The position numbers and the translations under genes are program-made. This document shows positions 59,145 to 64,000 of a stretch of DNA of 64,000 bases, piece by piece; positions within the stretch are counted from its first letter, which is position 1, and each line of letters begins with the position of its first letter. The stretch comes from Sialis fuliginosa (lineage: Eukaryota; Arthropoda; Insecta; Megaloptera; Sialidae), in NCBI GenBank assembly GCA_961205875.1, contig OY540813.1:27747001-27811000 (forward strand), in the 5' to 3' direction. The notes below the pieces were generated by a model. That model did not search any database. It had not been told where the DNA came from and saw only the letters and a list, made by a program, of their open reading frames with translations.

Positions 59145-62100
59145 GTGATATCTACTTTTACCCCTAAAAATTATATGTTTAAAGTTTCACCATTTTGGCT
59201 GGAAAACGTTTACAGACTGGACACACAAACGTCATTATTAATATTCTGGTCGTTCTCCCCGTTGAATTTTCGAGTTTTAGAGTATATTTCTTGAACACAT
59301 GTATAAATATAATATAATAATTATTCGTGTACAATAAAATGTTGATCAATTAATATATTATTTCAATACTCCTTCCGACGGATCTGATTGTAAGTATATT
59401 ACGAATGAAAATGAATGAGAAATGAGATGGGGCCTCCATTAAAATTTCACGCTTTGTGGGCTGCTGACAGATTAAGAATTAGCTAAAGAATCCGGCAAGT
59501 TCTCCCATCTTCCCCTCACCATGTGCCTTGTCCTTCTACTTAGTTACTCATTTCAAGTAGTAATATTGTATCCAATGAGTTTATTTCCCTTTTATTTTGT
59601 TTTATGAAAATTTTATTTTCAGCTCCGTCGTTTCTGTTGCGCCTTTATCGATTGCTGAAAGCCTTATTTGAATTTTCTGCTTGTGCGATTCGCAGAATTT
59701 ATTTTCTGTTTTAGAGAATTAACACAAAAAAGTTTTATTTCGTTTGGCTTTTAAACTAATAATATATTAAGTTTTAATGTTGAAAAAAATTTTATTGTTT
59801 TCTCTTTTCGTAAAATATTTGTGGAAAGAAATAATTATTTCATTTAATACTCGTATATATTTTTTAAAGTACCTAGATTTTATATTAATTTTCCAGTTGA
59901 ATAATAAATATACGACATTTTGAAACAAAGTTTCATTATTCATTATCGATTTCAGAAAAAAATAATAATGAAACTCCATCTAGAGGATTTTAATAAAAAA
60001 CTGAAACTGAATTCATTTTGATTTCAAGCGAATACAAATTTTATTAAAAAATATATTCAATTAAATAGGCGAGACGCCAACCACGAACCTTTGTTTAATT
60101 GGATAATTATTCAATCTGCAACTAATTAAAATACAATCACAAACAGCGCAGCGCGTTGGGATTCAGAAAAATATATATATAACAAAATTAAGGAAACTGT
60201 TTTCCAGGACCAGCGTTAAAAAAAATATAATAATTTTATTGAAATATGTTTACTGATATAATAAAATTATTAATATCACATACATAAAAAAGCGATTCAC
60301 CTTCGTGAATAATAAATATCACAAAATAAATAAGTATTTAAAAATATCCGTTTTCATGTAGCCCAAATTTCCTACGATTAATAATACAAATACATCCATT
60401 TATAAATGAATATATGTTGTAACTAACACTTGTTAAGTAAAAATATGAATATTGCCAATTAATGTTACATTGTGTTTAATATAAATAGCTTGTTTTGACA
60501 TATAAATTACATTTTCGAATGAATTATTGTACAAATAAAGTATTATTATTCTATGGTCACACATTTAAATTTGGTCTGTACTCATTAGTTATTACATATA
60601 CTCATTAATGGTTTCCGTAACAAATAATGAATCATAGTAAAAAAAGTATAATTAATATTGTTTTAACAATAAATTATTGATGGTTTTTTATATACCTTTA
60701 CTCTTATTTACCTATATAATGTATCTTTATATACATATAATACATACATACGAGGACCTATAGAATATGTTCATATAAATATTCTATTTATATGTAATGT
60801 AATGTACATGTACTACATATATAATCCATGTTTAGCTACTTTTATCCCTCCGGTCATTTAGTAGTAATTCACGATTATGATTTTATTAATCTACTGTCTG
60901 GCAAAAAATACTCTTGAATTAGTCAGTAGGTACTTATAGTATAATATTGAGTTCATTGTTTTATTAAATACGAAAGGATGATCTTCAAAATGTGTCGACC
61001 CCCTCCCTCTTATAAAGATTCTTAATTGTTAGGTGACTCCTCCTTTCTTCACGTATGTAAGGTTTTTTTATGTTTATGTATATATTCTTATACATATAAT
61101 AACAATTTATTAACATTTTTTTAATTGACCTAATATATTAAAAAAATAATTTAACAGCCGAAATTAGCTTCAATTAACGTATTTTCTCCCCTCTCGTAAG
61201 GTTTTATTAATCTACTCTTTAAATGTAATTGTTTCAATAATATATATATTTTTTCAAATAACCAGAATCGATAAAATTATCCGATACAACCCTGTCGCGT
61301 TTCTTCGCGAAAGCAGAAAAATTAATGAAATGTTTGTCTTTTGTATATTCAGTCAGTGTATAAACATAACAGGAAAAAGGGTGTAAGGCAGATTTGGCAG
61401 CACGGACCCCATTCTCTGTAACTTTCTCCCCCATTCTTACCGACGCGTATGCTGTGATTGCAAAATTTTTATTACAAATAAAAGTATCTTTGAATGAACC
61501 TTTTAGTGGAAAAGTTAAAGAAAATCAATGATACATTTTTTGTTCAGTAAAAAATATATGAAAACATCAAATGATATTATACTTGTAAATAATTAAATAA
61601 TTTTGAAAACTAATATTTCTTTTTACTCAATTTCCGTCGTAATGTTAAGTATAAGTAAACTTAATTTATTCTTAACTATCCCTTATAATAAATGGAACAT
61701 AATAAGTAAGTAGATACATATACTTTTGTAGTTCTTCATTTTCAGTAAATATTGTTCTAACAGCCGTTGATTACCTATCCTTTTCATTTCTTTATGTTAT
61801 TATAAAACTTCAATTGTATTTTTTTAAATACAGGTTTGACTTTATTATCCAGCATCACAAGTATGTAGGTACCTTGTTTTTTTTCACTCCGTTTTTATAA
61901 CATTTTATTTATACTCTTATATTAGAAAATGTTAATTGTAAATTTACTTAATATGGATCTGCCGTAAATCAATTATTATATATATCCTAAACAGTTAAAG
62001 TCCTATTAAAATCGTTTCAGCAGTTTTCGTGTCAGACAAAATTTTTACAAAATATTAAAAAGGATTTACGAGTATGTTGTCTATAAAACGATGTATACAT

Positions 62101-63231
62101 TTATGTAGATTTAAAAAAAACCCAATATATTTACATGTAGCCAAAGCTAACAAATATATATATTTGTATTGATTTCTGAACAATGTGTTTGGTTTAATAA
62201 CATTTTGAGCAGCACTGTTCAAGCGATCCTCCTGAAGACGTACGTTAGATAGACGCTGATTTGAATAGTTTTCAAAATTTGCATTGTAAATATTTGAATC
62301 AGTTTTTGTAGAATTTCTGTTTGTATGTAAATTGTGTGTACATCTTCTCTCTCGCGACGTATATAATTTAGCGATAATTTTAATATGATTGAATGAAATG
62401 TTGAAAGACTTTAATTTTGTTTGATATATTTCTCTTCCCTCTTCCCTATGCTTTCTTTACCAATTTCGCTCTCAAAGGTAGATGTTTGAAAAATATCATA
62501 TTGAAAGCGTTGATATATGTATCAAGTTAACTGATTTCGCTTTTTGTTTGATGAAATTTTTATAAAATAACTAATGGATTGCTTTATGACAGATTTTCCC
62601 CTTTTTTCTTTACCTTTTTCCAACGCATTTTTCTTTAATTTTTAGATTACGAATCCTATATTTATAAACATGAATATTCAAAATTACATTGTTAACATAA
62701 AATAATCAAGGCATAGTCCATATGAAAGATAAATGTTAACAAAAAATGTACCGTTTTTTAGAAAAATTATCTGGCTGTGTAATTTATTCTTAATTTTGTA
62801 TTCCTCATTTCATATTTATGAATTTCAACACTGTTTAAGTAAAGTGTATAATTTAGGAAATATTTAATTTTTTAAATCTTCATTACGTTTTCATATGCTA
62901 AAATTCATGTTTATTCTTTCTTGATGTAACGGGTAAATTCGCTAAATTACATCGTAGGTTTTTAAATTGGTTATATATGTTGAAATATTGAAAAATATGT
63001 TACTGTTTAATTAATCAGTTAAGTTCTGTTGACACATTCGATTATAAAAACCTGACTAAATTTTTATTTTATTTTTGATATGAAATATTAGTGCAACATT
63101 TTTTAAGAATTTCATTTAAACTGTTTGAATCCTTGGGTGTACGATACAGGCTAATATTCCCCTACACGTCTTCATCATTGCACTTAGCCCGATAGTTCAG
63201 CAAAATTCATATTTAAAATAAAACAGCCAAG
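59145..63231. other. Long AT-rich stretch without a supported gene
   Basis: Less AT-rich patches occur at about 59360-59700 (GGGGCCTCCATTAAAATTTC; CTCCGTCGTTTCTGTTGCGC), 61000-61050 and 61360-61450. None has a convincing frame; 59767-59979 and 61234-61434 are short and motif-less. A small repeat similar to 4986-5030 is at 61816-61858. Otherwise it is simple AT sequence. Confidence 0.5.
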
Positions 63232-63803
63232 AGTTATTTCAATTTTTTTTATATTTATTCTAATTACAGTGTTCGTTATAATTTTTATTGAATGTACTAA
63301 CTAAAAGCTACATTCTGGATTTTTTTTTAGATTTCTTGCATCGATAGTTTATAAAGTAGAAGGAGGGAGGGGACGCTCTGATAACGACATTTAAATGCAA
63401 ATATATCGTGACTGAAGGGTTAAAAAGGTCATACAACATTTTTTGTTGCATTCTAGGAGACTTATCCAATGACAACCCACTCAATGGGATATGTGAAAAA
63501 AAATGTGAATTCACTTTTCAGTCTATGGGAGGGGGGTCCAAATTAATTTTGACACTGTTCGTTATAATTTTCAGTGGAAGTACTAATTAAAAGCTACATA
63601 CAGATAGTTTAGAAATTAAGGGGAGGGGACGCTCTGATCACGTCTTTGAACGCAAATATATCGTGACTAAAGGGTTAAAATTAAAATATCATATAACATT
63701 TTTTTATTGCATTTTAGGATACCAAATTTCATCTTAATCGGCTTAAATTTTTTGAGGTCGGACATGGCGAAACTATAAAGTTTCCTAGTTTTCTACGGAA
63801 ACC
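63232..63803. mobile_element. GGGTTCCGTAG repeat, copy 2, with internal duplication
   Basis: It ends TTTCCTAGTTTTCTACGGAA ACC, matching copy 1 at 58.6 kb, but the first part of the element occurs twice. CAGTGTTCGTTATAATTTTT (63267-63286) is echoed by CACTGTTCGTTATAATTTTC (63553-63572). GGGAGGGGACGCTCTGATAA is echoed by GGGGAGGGGACGCTCTGATC, and ATATATCGTGACTGAAGGGT by ATATATCGTGACTAAAGGGT. The unit offset is about 286 bp. The left TIR is missing. Opposed 60-68-codon frames here are chance. Confidence 0.7.
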
Positions 63804-64000
63804 TAAAAATGGATTACTTACAGCAAATCAAGTATTCCATAAATTAATGCACATGTTGAGATACCAACATACATAACTTTTACAGCACATTACTCGCAAA
63901 TCAGTTTTATATATACAAAATGCAACTTTGAAACTTCTTCATACATCATCAGACAATCGTACAACACCCGTGCAAATAACCGTGTCTCATTCTTCTTGTA
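63804..64000. other. AT-rich end of window
   Basis: Nothing recognised. TCATACATCATCAGACAATC near 63939 contains CATCATCAG but not a full hammerhead core. Confidence 0.5.

Noticed and set aside
1-64000. CRISPR array, prophage or operon structure
   Set aside because: There are no regularly spaced identical repeats, no ribosome-binding-site-led gene clusters, and composition and repeats are those of an insect genome.

Overview
The window is AT-rich (roughly 70-75% A+T by eye) eukaryotic DNA in which I can support no complete protein-coding gene, no rRNA and no tRNA. It reads as an intergenic or intronic stretch of an insect genome. A lepidopteran is the best guess, from three signs: a repeat ending in GGGTTCCGTAG/CTACGGAACCCTA (58.6 and 63.8 kb); a retroelement tail with CACGGCTAAACCACTGAACCG and CGAAGTCGCACGGG (53.3 kb), of a type common in moths and butterflies; and many short GTAGGTA/TATGTAGGTA words. 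No database search was possible, so this is inference. The longest open frames are about 60-115 codons, close to chance for 64 kb. The least unlike a coding exon is a 64-codon frame at 56043-56237.

The recognisable content is mobile-element debris. (1) A decayed Penelope-like retroelement with a GIY-YIG endonuclease reading frame lies at about 1.3-2.0 kb, minus strand. It is followed downstream by a hammerhead-ribozyme-like core. Similar cores lie at 45.2 kb and, as an almost identical inverted pair, at 49.8-50.2 kb. (2) There are many short non-autonomous DNA transposons or foldback elements with terminal inverted repeats: hAT-like (5.1, 13.7, 19.6 kb), TA-flanked mariner/pogo-like (11.7, 48.9, 55.3 kb, and probably 25.1 kb) and unclassified (23.4, 28.4, 33.5, 44.2, 46.3, 56.7 kb). 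(3) A dispersed foldback family with CTTTCTTATAC ends is present in at least six copies (2.5, 9.0, 17.4, 20.7, 35.1, 52.0 kb). (4) There are non-LTR/SINE-like tails (3.5, 22.6, 39.3, 53.3, 54.3 kb), dispersed two-copy repeats (12.8/42.1 kb; 38.2/52.7 kb), tandem arrays and microsatellites.

Between these lie AT-rich stretches with scattered GC-richer islands (0.49-0.85, 4.15-4.45, 11.1-11.35, 16.15-16.26, 26.2-26.36, 29.2-29.35, 37.45-37.7, 41.4-41.9, 46.6-46.75, 48.45-48.61, 56.04-56.24, 57.36-57.54, 59.4-59.7 kb). These are the natural places to look for exons, promoters or conserved non-coding elements. The most interesting structures are the inverted hammerhead pair, whose 55-bp spacer carries a 26-bp inverted copy of sequence 1.4 kb away, and the 887-bp near-perfect foldback immediately upstream of it.
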